A DNA stretch of 64,000 bases from Streptosporangium album. Lineage in GTDB: Bacteria; Actinomycetota; Actinomycetes; Streptosporangiales; Streptosporangiaceae. Below are positions 18,444 through 25,714 of the stretch, piece after piece. The position numbers and the translations under genes were made by a program. The notes beneath the pieces were generated by a model, which was not told the origin of the DNA, searched no databases, and saw nothing but the letters and a program-made list of their open reading frames with translations. Each line of letters starts with the position of its first letter. Positions within the stretch are counted from its first letter, which is position 1. The stretch is taken from contig NZ_JACHJU010000001.1 in assembly GCF_014203795.1 (NCBI RefSeq), positions 1,054,001 to 1,118,000 on the forward strand. The letters run 5' to 3'.

Positions 18444-19015
18444 TCGTCATTCTGGTCTCGGGCACTCGGGAACACACCGAGGCACTGCTCCCCGAAGTAG
18501 CGGAAGTCCTCGCCACCGTTGGGCTGCGGCTCTCGGAGGAGAAGACCCTGATCACTCACATCGACGAGGGCCTCGACTTCCTCGGCTGGCGCATCCAGCG
18601 CCACCACAAGCGAGGCACCGACCAGCAGTTCGTCTATAACTACCCGGCCAAGAAGGCACTTCGGTCCATCAAGGCCAAGACCAAGGCGATCTGCCGGATG
18701 AACGTCAGCCTGCCGCTGGCAGTCCTGCTGCATAAGCTCAACAACGTGCTGCGGGGCTGGACCGCCTACTTCCGGCCAGGGGTCTCCGCCCGCGCCTTCC
18801 AATACCTCCGCATGATCGTCTGGCGACAGGTGTTCGGATGGCTGCGACGCAAACACCTCAACGCGGGCTGGAAGGAACTGCGCCGCCGCTTCTGCGACGG
18901 CGGATGGTGGCCACGCGATGGAGAAGTCGTCCTGTTCAACCCCGGCTCGGTGGCCACCACGCGCTACCTCCCCCGAGGGACAAAGATCCCATCGCCCTGG
19001 CCCAGCACACGCTGA
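18444..19015 (+). CDS. ltrA: Outer-intron reverse transcriptase/maturase, 3' part
   Basis: It continues the outer RT from the split Phe codon: VILVSGTREHTEALLPEV, then LRLSEEKTLITHIDEGLDFL (RT block 7), FLGWRIQRH, and the maturase X domain (LHKLNNVLRGWTAYF). A C-terminal HNH-like endonuclease is not evident. Joined to the 5' part it makes a 476-residue protein. On its own this fragment has no plausible start and should not be translated unless the inner intron is spliced out. Confidence 0.87.
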
Positions 19016-19045
19016 GGACACCAACAGTCCAAAGGGACTTGTGGA

Positions 19046-19144
19046 GAGCCGGATGCGGGGCCAACTCGCACGTCCGGTTCGGGAGGGCGGCATGGAGAAA
19101 CGGACCGGGTGAAACCCCGGCACCGCGCTCCATGCCGACCCCAC
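19046..19144 (+). ncRNA. Outer intron domains V and VI
   Basis: Domain V, 19046-19080, has GAGCCGGA/TCCGGTTC as outer helix and TGCG/CGCA as inner helix. Domain VI begins near 19084 and closes with CTCCATGCCG, bulged A 19138, then CCCCAC to the 3' splice site at 19144. Confidence 0.85.
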
Positions 19145-20329
19145 CACGACGTGGAGGTCCAGGACGAGGCGGGGCAGGTCCTCAAGCGGGTACGGCTGCC
19201 CGAGGGAATGGCCGGGATCTCCCGGTTCCACGAGCTGGTGGCCCGCTTCGTGGCCGAGGACGCCGAGCCCTCGGATGTGCTGGTGTGCATCGAGACCGAC
19301 CGGGGCCCGTGGGTGCGGGCGCTGCGGGCGGCCGGGTACCGGGTGTTCGGGGTGGACCCCAAGCAGGCCGCCCGGTACCGGGAGATCTTGAGCAGCTCGG
19401 GAGCCAAGAGCGACAAGGGCGACGCGCACGCGCTGGCCGACATGCTCCGCACCCGCCGCCGCCAGTTGCGGGAGGTCGCCGGGGACTCCGAGGTCGCCGA
19501 GGCCGTCAAGGTCGTCACCCGCGCGCATCAGACACTGCTGTGGGAGCGCACCCGGCACATGCTCCGGCTGCGGGTGGCGTTGCGGGATTACTTTCCGGCG
19601 GCGCTGGAGACCTTCAAGCCTCTTGGCCTGACCTCGGAGGCGGTGTTGAAGCTGCTGGCCAAGGCACCTACCCCGGCCTCGGCGGCGAAGCTGACGATCA
19701 GCCAGATCAGCGCGGCGCTCAAGGGCCGCCGGGACATCGCGGGCAAGGCCGAGGCGATCCAGCAGGTGCTGCGTGGCGAGCATCTGGGCCAGGCCGACCT
19801 GGTCACGGCCGCTTACGCCGCCTCCGTCCGTGCCCTGGTCGCGGTCATCACCACGCTGAACACCGAGATCAAGACGCTCGAAGGCGAGGTCGAGGCGCAT
19901 TTTGGCCGGCACCCGGACGCTGAGATCATGCTCAGCCAGCCCGGCCTCGGGGCTGTTCTCGGCGCCCGGGTGCTCGCCGAGTTCGGGGACGCTCCCGGAC
20001 GCTATGCCTGCGCCAAGGCTCGCAAGAACTACGCCGGAACCAGCCCGATCACCCGCCAGTCCGGCAAGATGCGCACCGTCCACGCCCGGTTCGTCCACAA
20101 CGACCGCCTCGTCGACGCCCTCCACCTCCAAGCCTCCTGCGCGATCCTGCACGACCGCGAGGTCCGCGCCTACTACGACCAGCTACGCGCCCGCGACGTC
20201 GGGCACAACGCCGCTCTCAGACAGGTCGGCAACCGCCTCGTCGGCATCCTCCACGGCTGTCTCAAGACCCGCACCCACTATGACCAGACAACCGCCTGGT
20301 CTCACCGATCCCAGGATCTCGCGGCTTGA
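19145..20329 (+). CDS. IS110-family transposase, exon 2
   Basis: Codons 13-406 of the IS110 transposase. The DEDD-type N-terminal catalytic domain continues with LVCIETDRGPW (catalytic Glu) and SGAKSDKGDAHALADML (two Asp). The C-terminal Tnp_20 domain includes the LSQPGLGAVLGARVLAE helix-hairpin motif and NYAGTSPITRQSGK with the conserved catalytic serine. All residues needed for recombination appear intact, so the transposase could be active if the intron is spliced. Read alone it has an in-frame GTG at 19109 inside the intron, probably fortuitous. Confidence 0.92.
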   Translation, partial: HDVEVQDEAGQVLKRVRLPEGMAGISRFHELVARFVAEDAEPSDVLVCIETDRGPWVRALRAAGYRVFGVDPKQAARYREILSSSGAKSDKGDAHALADMLRTRRRQLREVAGDSEVAEAVKVVTRAHQTLLWERTRHMLRLRVALRDYFPAALETFKPLGLTSEAVLKLLAKAPTPASAAKLTISQISAALKGRRDIAGKAEAIQQVLRGEHLGQADLVTAAYAASVRALVAVITTLNTEIKTLEGEVEAHFGRHPDAEIMLSQPGLGAVLGARVLAEFGDAPGRYACAKARKNYAGTSPITRQSGKMRTVHARFVHNDRLVDALHLQASCAILHDREVRAYYDQLRARDVGHNAALRQVGNRLVGILHGCLKTRTHYDQTTAWSHRSQDLAA

Positions 20330-20504
20330 CATCCAAGCTCCAGGGATGTCTGACCCGAGGGCGCCGGGGCCGTGGCCGGTGTGGTCCACGGCGCGGGCCT
20401 GCCCAGCTCCGCCGCCCAGTCGCGGGCCATGTCGGCGGTGGAGCGGAACAGCCCTCCGCGGCGGGTCCGGCCCGGCCCGCGTGTCCGCGGCCGGTGACGT
20501 GGTT
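20330..20504 (-). other. IS110 right end and possible disrupted gene remnant
   Basis: The first 30 bases hold the IS right end. On the minus strand, 20340-20480 has a protein-like frame (LFRSTADMARDWAAELGRPA) with no start of its own; it could be the stump of a gene cut by the insertion. I cannot assign it to a family. Confidence 0.25.
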
Positions 20505-21182
20505 CTAGGCGCCCGCCGAGTAGACCACCAGTGAGACCGCTATGTACTGGACCACGTAGGCGGCGACGGTGAGGGCGTGGAAGACCTCGTGGAAGCCGAA
20601 CCAGCGGGGTGAGGGGTCGGGGCGGCGCAGGCCGTAGACGATGCCACCCGCCGTGTAGAACAGCCCGCCCACGAAGATCAGGGTCACCGCGACCGGCCCC
20701 GCACCCTCCATGAGCTGGGGCAGCACGAAGACGGCGGTCCAGCCGAGACCGATGTAGAGCGCGGTGGACAGCCATCGGGGGGCGCCGGTCCACAGCACCC
20801 GGAACAGCACTCCGGCGACCGCGCCGGCCCAGATCACACAGAGAACCGCCGTCCTGGCCGGTCCGTCCAGGGCGAGCATCGCGAAGGGGGTGTAGGTGCC
20901 CGCGATGATCAGGTAGATGTTGGCGTGGTCGAGACGGCGCAGCACCTCCTCAAGGCGCGGGGAGAGCGTGCCCCGGTGGTAGGTGGCCGAGATGCCGAAG
21001 AGCAGGCCCGAGGTGACCGCGTAGATCGCGGCGGCGAGCCGTGACTGCAGGGTGGGGCCCAGGGCGACCAGGACGAAACCGGCGGTGAGCGCGACGGGCA
21101 GGGCTCCGGCGTGCAACCAGCCACGGAGGCGGGGCTTGATCGACTCTGGGAGGGTGAATCTCTCAGAAGAAGTCGTGGTCAT
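20505..21182 (-). CDS. Hemolysin III family protein (PAQR-like, TrhA)
   Basis: A 225-residue, seven-helix membrane protein with the HlyIII/PAQR signature: SATYHRG, RRLDHANIYLIIAGTYTPF, and GFHEVFHALTV, which carries the conserved C-terminal His pair. Together with the first His and Asp these form the zinc site. Homologues affect membrane-lipid homeostasis; true hemolytic activity is unproven. The ATG at 21182 was chosen because it starts just before the conserved region and directly behind the palindromic operator. Confidence 0.9.
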   Translation of the reverse strand: MTTTSSERFTLPESIKPRLRGWLHAGALPVALTAGFVLVALGPTLQSRLAAAIYAVTSGLLFGISATYHRGTLSPRLEEVLRRLDHANIYLIIAGTYTPFAMLALDGPARTAVLCVIWAGAVAGVLFRVLWTGAPRWLSTALYIGLGWTAVFVLPQLMEGAGPVAVTLIFVGGLFYTAGGIVYGLRRPDPSPRWFGFHEVFHALTVAAYVVQYIAVSLVVYSAGA

Positions 21183-21183
21183 G

Positions 21184-21218
21184 AACCTACGGTACCGTAA
21201 GTTACGCCAACGTAGGTT
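21184..21218. promoter_or_regulatory. Palindromic operator upstream of hlyIII-type gene
   Basis: A near-perfect 20-bp palindrome at 21184-21203 is centred on TACGGTACCGTA. A second related site (GTTACGCCAACGTAGGTT) overlaps its right end. It touches the start codon region of the hlyIII-type gene. The TTACGnnnCGTAA form resembles sites of actinobacterial TetR-family lipid regulators. No such regulator is adjacent. Confidence 0.5.
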
Positions 21219-21301
21219 GTGATCTGCCCTACAGGCCGGAACGGCTCCGCCACCCGGCCTCACCCGCCCGCGCCCAGCCGGCACACCCCCCCGGAACGCC
21301 C

Positions 21302-22843
21302 TCAGAGCGCCCGCAGGAAACGCGCCGCGATGGGCACGGCCGTCTTCGCGCCACTCCCGCCGCCCTTCACGAAGACGGCGAAGGCGACCTTGCCGCGGTA
21401 GCCGACGAACCAGGCATGCTCCTCCCCATCACCCGCCTGGGCGGTCCCCGTCTTGCCCGCCGTACCGGGAGGGAGATCGGCGGACGAGGCGGTTCCACTC
21501 GACACGACCGCCCGCATCATCGCGCGCAGGGCGGTGACCGTGCCCTGCGGCAGCGGGACCGCCTCCGCGCGCGTCGCGCGTCCCGCCACCATCACCGGCC
21601 GGTGCCAGGAGCCGTCCTGTACGGCGGCGGCGACCAGGGCCATGCAGAGCGGGCTGGCCAGCACGGAGTGCTGGCCGATGGCGTCGGAGGCCAGCTCGTC
21701 GGCGGTGCCGTGGGGCTCTATCTCGCCGCAGGACCCCTGGTCTCCGATGCTCTTGCCGAACCCGAACAGCTCGGCGGCCTTCACCAGGCCGCCCCCGGAC
21801 AGCAGGCGGACCGACTGCTCGACGAAGGCCGTGTTGCAGGAGAGCGCGAAGGCGTCGGTCAGCGTGATGGTTCCGGGGACGGCCTGCCCTCCGGCGTTGT
21901 GGAACGGGCGGCCGTCCGGGGGCGTGTAGGTCGCGGGGCACGACACCCGCGAGTCCGGGGTCAGGCCGCCGGCGAGCAGTGCGGCGGCGGTGACCACCTT
22001 GAACGTCGACCCCGGCGGGTAACGGCCGAGGAAGGCGCTCTGTCCGCCCAGCTCCCCGCCCAGCCGGTCGGCGACCGCGAGCACCTCGCCGGTGCCGGGC
22101 TCGACCGCGACGATCGCCGCGGGCGAGCCCACCCCGTCCAGCGCCCGGGCCGCCGCGGCCTGGACCGGCCGGGAGAAGGTGGTGCGGATCTTCTCGGCGG
22201 AGGGCGGCGCGAACGTCATGAGCGCATCGGCCGTCCCGTCCGCCCGGACCGCCTCCAGCGCGTAGCCGCTGTCGCTCGGCTCGGAGTCGGCGCCGAGCGC
22301 GCCGAGGTAGCTCTCGGCGCCGCTGTCGCGCGGGAACCGCGCGCCGGAGCGGGTGACCGGCTCGGCCGCGGGTGCCACGACCTCCCTGAACTGGATCCGG
22401 CCGCCGTCCTTGAGCGCCGGATGGAGCGTCTCCGGCGCCCAGAGCACCTTCCACCGCCCGTCCCGCAGGATCAGCCGCAGCGTCGAGGAGAACGGCCACG
22501 CCCCCAGGTCTTTGATCCGCCTGACTCCCTGGAACGGCAGCTCCGCCGCCCGCTCCCCCTGCCGCTTCAGCGTGCCCGGCGTGAGGTCCAGCGACTCGAT
22601 GTCCAGGTCGCGGCTGAAGGCGAGGTGCCGCTCGGCGAAGTCGGCGGGCAGGTCGGCGACCAGGCGGCTCATCGCGCCGATGTCACTGTCCTCCCAGGCC
22701 GCCAGATAGGCCTGGGCCACCTCCTCGGGTCCGGCCTCCGTCCGGCCGCTCTCCGTCCCCGTGGGGCGGACAAGCACGTAGAGTCCGGCCGCGATGAGGG
22801 TGAGCACGACGGAGGTGAGTGTGAGGACCGCTCGACTACGCAT
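21302..22843 (-). CDS. Penicillin-binding protein, transpeptidase with NTF2-like N-terminal domain
   Basis: An N-terminal membrane anchor (residues 5-25) is followed by an NTF2-like MecA_N domain (AQAYLAAWEDSDIGAMSRLV), a dimerisation segment and the transpeptidase domain. The active-site motifs are complete: GSTFKVV (SxxK), SCNTAFVE (SxN) and KTGTAQ (KTG). The overall form matches class B PBPs of the MecA/PBP3-like actinobacterial group that cross-link peptidoglycan outside the membrane. The 513-aa length is normal. ATG start next to a divergent gene. Confidence 0.93.
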   Translation of the reverse strand: MRSRAVLTLTSVVLTLIAAGLYVLVRPTGTESGRTEAGPEEVAQAYLAAWEDSDIGAMSRLVADLPADFAERHLAFSRDLDIESLDLTPGTLKRQGERAAELPFQGVRRIKDLGAWPFSSTLRLILRDGRWKVLWAPETLHPALKDGGRIQFREVVAPAAEPVTRSGARFPRDSGAESYLGALGADSEPSDSGYALEAVRADGTADALMTFAPPSAEKIRTTFSRPVQAAAARALDGVGSPAAIVAVEPGTGEVLAVADRLGGELGGQSAFLGRYPPGSTFKVVTAAALLAGGLTPDSRVSCPATYTPPDGRPFHNAGGQAVPGTITLTDAFALSCNTAFVEQSVRLLSGGGLVKAAELFGFGKSIGDQGSCGEIEPHGTADELASDAIGQHSVLASPLCMALVAAAVQDGSWHRPVMVAGRATRAEAVPLPQGTVTALRAMMRAVVSSGTASSADLPPGTAGKTGTAQAGDGEEHAWFVGYRGKVAFAVFVKGGGSGAKTAVPIAARFLRAL

Positions 22844-22904
22844 ACGGTTTCTCCCAAGAGTGTCCCCCAGCGTTGTATATCAGAGGGAAGAGGGATCAAA
22901 GGTG

Positions 22905-23753
22905 ATGGTCAGGCGGGAACCACAGAGGCCGATGCCAGGCCGTTATCCGGTGACCTTCGGAGAGGTCGAGCTCCTGGGAGACCTCGACCGCCCCTCCGGC
23001 TGGGTGATCTCCAAGGACGGTGTGCCCCAGTCCTACGTCGACCTGGACGACCCCACCTACCTCGACTTCGAATACGTCCAGCTGATGGCCATCGTGATCG
23101 ACCTTCTCGACGAGGGCCCGCTGGACGCCGTGCACATCGGGGGCTGCGGCTGCACCCTCCCCCGCTACGTGGCGGCTACCCGCCCGGGGTCGCGGCAGAT
23201 CGTCGCCGAGCCGGACGGGGGGCTCGTCCAGCTCGTCAGGGACCAGCTCCGGCTGAAGTCGGTCCCCCGACTCAAGGTCAAGATCCTTGACGGCCGTACG
23301 GCCACCGCCGAACTCCAGGACGCCTCGGCCGACCTGGTGGTGCTGGACGCCTTCAGCGGCGCCACGATGCCGCTCGATCTGGCCACCTCCGAGTACATGG
23401 GCGAGGTCGCCCGCGTCCTGCGCCCGGCCGGGACGCTGCTGGTCAACGTCGCCGACGGCAAGGGGCTGGCCTTCGCCCGCCGGGTGCTCGCCACCGTCGG
23501 CGCCGCCTTCCCCCACCTGGCGCTGCTCGCCGACCCCGGCGTCATGCGGGGACGCCGCTTCGGCAACCTCATCGTCGCCGCCTCCCGCACCGGCCTTCCC
23601 CTCTCGGGCCTGGCCCGCCGGGCCGCCGGCGGACTCGCCCAGGCCCGGTGTGTGTACGGCGAGGACCTGACCAGGTTCGTCGCCGGCGCCCTCCCGCTCA
23701 ACGACGGCACCCCCGTCGTCGTCCCTGTGCCGCCTCCGGGGGTGTTCGGCTGA
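22905..23753 (+). CDS. Spermidine synthase-like methyltransferase-fold protein
   Basis: A Rossmann-type fold with the spermidine-synthase-like order: GWVISKDGVPQSYVDLDDP at the front, VHIGGCGCTLPRYV as the glycine-rich nucleotide loop, EPDGGLVQLVRD with the acidic ribose-binding residue, and DLVVLDAFSG (gatekeeper region). Members with this short N-terminus are usually annotated fused-MFS/spermidine synthase-like, and real polyamine synthesis is unproven. ATG at 22905 (GTG at 22902 equally possible). Divergent from the PBP gene. Confidence 0.8.
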   Translation: MVRREPQRPMPGRYPVTFGEVELLGDLDRPSGWVISKDGVPQSYVDLDDPTYLDFEYVQLMAIVIDLLDEGPLDAVHIGGCGCTLPRYVAATRPGSRQIVAEPDGGLVQLVRDQLRLKSVPRLKVKILDGRTATAELQDASADLVVLDAFSGATMPLDLATSEYMGEVARVLRPAGTLLVNVADGKGLAFARRVLATVGAAFPHLALLADPGVMRGRRFGNLIVAASRTGLPLSGLARRAAGGLAQARCVYGEDLTRFVAGALPLNDGTPVVVPVPPPGVFG

Positions 23754-23790
23754 GAGCGTGTCCCAGCAGTGGTCGTGCGGTCCGGTGGGC

Positions 23791-24138
23791 TCAGCCGATG
23801 TCCAGGACCGCCTTGCCGTGCAGCCGACGGCCGAGGAGAGCCTCGACGGCCTCTGCGGCCTTATCCCAACCGCCCCGCCAGGAGATCTGCGGGTCCAACC
23901 GGCCGGTCGCGACCTGCCCGGCCAGCCAGGTCAGGTCCGGGGCCAGCCCTGGGCAGGCGAGCAGGAAGAAGGTGACGATCGAGCGGTCGTGGCGGCCCTG
24001 GTCTCCGAAGAGCATCCCGAACGGGAAATGCTCTCCCTCACCCGTCATGTGCCCGACGGACACCAATGTGCCACCCTCGGAAAGCTTGTCGTAGGCGTCC
24101 ACGACCTGGGGACACGGGACGTACGGCCGGAATCCCAC
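23791..24138 (-). pseudogene. C-terminal remnant of a zinc-type alcohol dehydrogenase/quinone oxidoreductase
   Basis: Only about 105 residues of an MDR-superfamily protein remain. They start at DAYDKLSEGGTLVSVGHMTG and run to the normal C-terminus (KAAEAVEALLGRRLHGKAVLD). The N-terminal catalytic domain and the Rossmann glycine motif are missing. The upstream sequence is AT-richer and unrelated. It is a 5'-deleted gene, not a small protein. Confidence 0.75.
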
Positions 24139-24179
24139 GCACGAAAGATCCCCGCTCTCCGCCGCCGGACGGCCCCGTC

Positions 24180-24278
24180 GATATATTCTTGGTATTTCCT
24201 ACTTTTAATAAGTGATATTTCCGGCACGCCGGTTACCGCCGGCGTGCCGTGTCCACACTTCACAGCACGGAGGTGCAC
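24180..24278 (+). promoter_or_regulatory. AT-rich promoter region and 11-bp hairpin upstream of WXG-like gene
   Basis: The 40 bases at 24180-24220 are unusually AT-rich for this genome. They are followed by a perfect 11-bp stem (24222-24232 with 24239-24249) and then GGAGG in front of the ATG at 24279. It could be a promoter with a structured leader, or a terminator for genes to the left. No clear -35/-10 pair can be set. Confidence 0.4.
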
Positions 24279-24683
24279 ATGTCCGAGGCTCCGCCCTATG
24301 GTTCCGCAGGCGCGTCCGGGGGGAGATCCGCCGCGTGGCAGGGACCGCCCGCCGAGCTGGCGATGTCTCCGGACGATATGAAGACATCCATCACGAGGGC
24401 GTTCGACGCCGAGAGCACCGACCTCACCGGCGCGCTCATCAGGGAGGTGAACGAACTGATCGCGGTGGGTGACTTCTGGGGCGGCGACGAGGCGGGCATG
24501 AAGTTCTACAACGGCGACGCCGAGGTGCCCGGCTACGCGGCGACGGCCGAAGGGATCATGACCGAGACGGGCGCCATCCCGTTCTTCTACAGCGGCGTCG
24601 CGGCCCGCCTTTTCTGCATGGGGGCCACCGTGGAGGCCGCCGACTGGGCGAGCATGGCCGAGATGCCCTGGGTCCTCCGGTGA
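24279..24683 (+). CDS. Small WXG100-like (type VII secretion-associated) protein
   Basis: The 134-residue protein is helical with a WG motif (VGDFWGGDEAG) in the middle, as in WXG100-superfamily proteins, and a disordered Gly/Ser N-terminus. Its stop overlaps the GTG start of the next gene, so the two are translationally coupled and probably form a pair for Esx-type export. No Esx ATPase or EccC-like gene is in the window. ATG preceded by CGGAGGTGC. Confidence 0.6.
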   Translation: MSEAPPYGSAGASGGRSAAWQGPPAELAMSPDDMKTSITRAFDAESTDLTGALIREVNELIAVGDFWGGDEAGMKFYNGDAEVPGYAATAEGIMTETGAIPFFYSGVAARLFCMGATVEAADWASMAEMPWVLR

Positions 24684-25624
24684 GGCTCAACCGCTCGGCA
24701 CTGTTCCCGCTGGGGGCGGCGGGCATGCTGGGGGTCGTCCTCAACGACATCTACCGGCGGTGGCCGGAGGGCGACCCGGACGGGGCACGCCGGGCCGCCG
24801 CCGTCTGGAGGTCGATCGGCACGCTGGTCGCGACATCCCAGGGGGACATGGAGCGGCAGGCCGCGCGCGTGTGGCGGGACAATCCCAGCGAGGGCAGCGA
24901 GGTGTTCCGTGCTTTCTGGCAGGGGGGCCTCATCTCCCGTTCCCTGCCCCCCGGCGTCCAGGGTCCGACCTCTTCCATATCCTTCCCCGACTACGCCGAA
25001 GCGGTCGCGGCGCACTGCGAGCGCACCGCGGAGGCGTGCGAGGAGTACGCCGAGGCGGTGGAGGCCACCCAGCACGCGCTCAAGGTCCTCGCGGCGACCG
25101 AGGTCGCGCAGCTGTTGTTCGCCGGAGCCTGGCCGGTGGTGGGCGGCCCCGGCGCCGCCGCCATCAAATGGGCGGCGGACAAGCTGCGCAGGCAGTATCA
25201 GATCGAGTATCTGATGATGCTCTTCCAGAGATACGTCGCGGAGATCGTGCGGAAGAAGCTGGCGAACTACGCCGCCGGAAGCGCCTTCTTCGCCCTCGGC
25301 GACACCACCCTGTCGATCGGCACCAAGGCGGCGTTCGGCGACGGCCCCGGATCGTTCGAGGACAACGCCACGATGACCATGAAGGACTTCGCCGCCTGCC
25401 TGGTCTTCTTCGGCGTCTGGGACCTCACCAGGGTCGGCCCTCTGGGCAAGGTGCTCGACAACGACGCGGGTAACTTCGCCTCCTTCTACATCGGCTCGAA
25501 CTCCTACACCGTGGCGAACAACGCGATGAACGGAAAGAGCGGAACGGACCTGCTGCCCACCTTGAAACAGCTGATGGCCAAGGCCGCGGTCGGCACCATG
25601 CAGGCGGCCAAGACGCCGGAGTGA
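24680..25624 (+). CDS. WXG100-like helical protein, resembles toxin-less N-terminal module
   Basis: Residues 1-110 resemble the N-terminal helical module of CpnT-like/WXG effector proteins (DIYRRWPEGDPDGARRAAAVW and then ARVWRDNPSEG, FRAFW). Residues 110-220 are a long helical segment with a hydrophobic stretch (LLFAGAWPVVGGPGAAAI). Unlike typical exported toxins, the protein ends at 314 aa, with no nuclease, ADP-ribosyltransferase or NADase domain. Start GTG overlaps the preceding stop. A distant role in Esx-dependent secretion is inferred. Confidence 0.6.
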   Translation: MRLNRSALFPLGAAGMLGVVLNDIYRRWPEGDPDGARRAAAVWRSIGTLVATSQGDMERQAARVWRDNPSEGSEVFRAFWQGGLISRSLPPGVQGPTSSISFPDYAEAVAAHCERTAEACEEYAEAVEATQHALKVLAATEVAQLLFAGAWPVVGGPGAAAIKWAADKLRRQYQIEYLMMLFQRYVAEIVRKKLANYAAGSAFFALGDTTLSIGTKAAFGDGPGSFEDNATMTMKDFAACLVFFGVWDLTRVGPLGKVLDNDAGNFASFYIGSNSYTVANNAMNGKSGTDLLPTLKQLMAKAAVGTMQAAKTPE

Positions 25625-25714
25625 GCCGCACCGGACAGGGGGCCGGGACGCCGGGGCGAGACCACCGCACCGGAGAGCCGGGGCGCCGGAGCGGAGCCCG
25701 CCGGACGGCCTCCC

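Larger units (their letters stand above)
15039..19144 (+). mobile_element. Outer group II intron (itself interrupted by a second intron)
   Basis: The 5' end is GTGCGCCACGAAG and the 3' end is AC at 19143-19144. Domain V is at 19046-19080. A domain VI helix (CGGCATGGAG with CTCCATGCCG) has a bulged A at 19138, seven bases from the end. Removing it fuses the two transposase exons exactly in frame, which is strong evidence for both boundaries. The reverse-transcriptase gene lies in domain IV and is split by an inner intron at 16498-18443. Without the inner intron the element is 2,160 nt, a normal bacterial group II intron length. Confidence 0.92.
15003..20340 (+). mobile_element. IS110-family insertion sequence interrupted by nested group II introns
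   Basis: A single transposase gene, split by an intron, is preceded by about 240 bases of non-coding DNA and followed by a short right end with TTGACAT and GGGATGTC. IS110 elements lack terminal inverted repeats, so the true ends are approximate. Apart from the intron the element appears intact: joining 15003-15038 to 19145-20329 gives a continuous 406-codon frame. Confidence 0.8.

Noticed and set aside
18179..20152. Long minus-strand frame over the end of the inner RT, the outer RT 3' part and the transposase
   Set aside because: Antisense shadow. The plus strand encodes recognised RT and IS110 domains.
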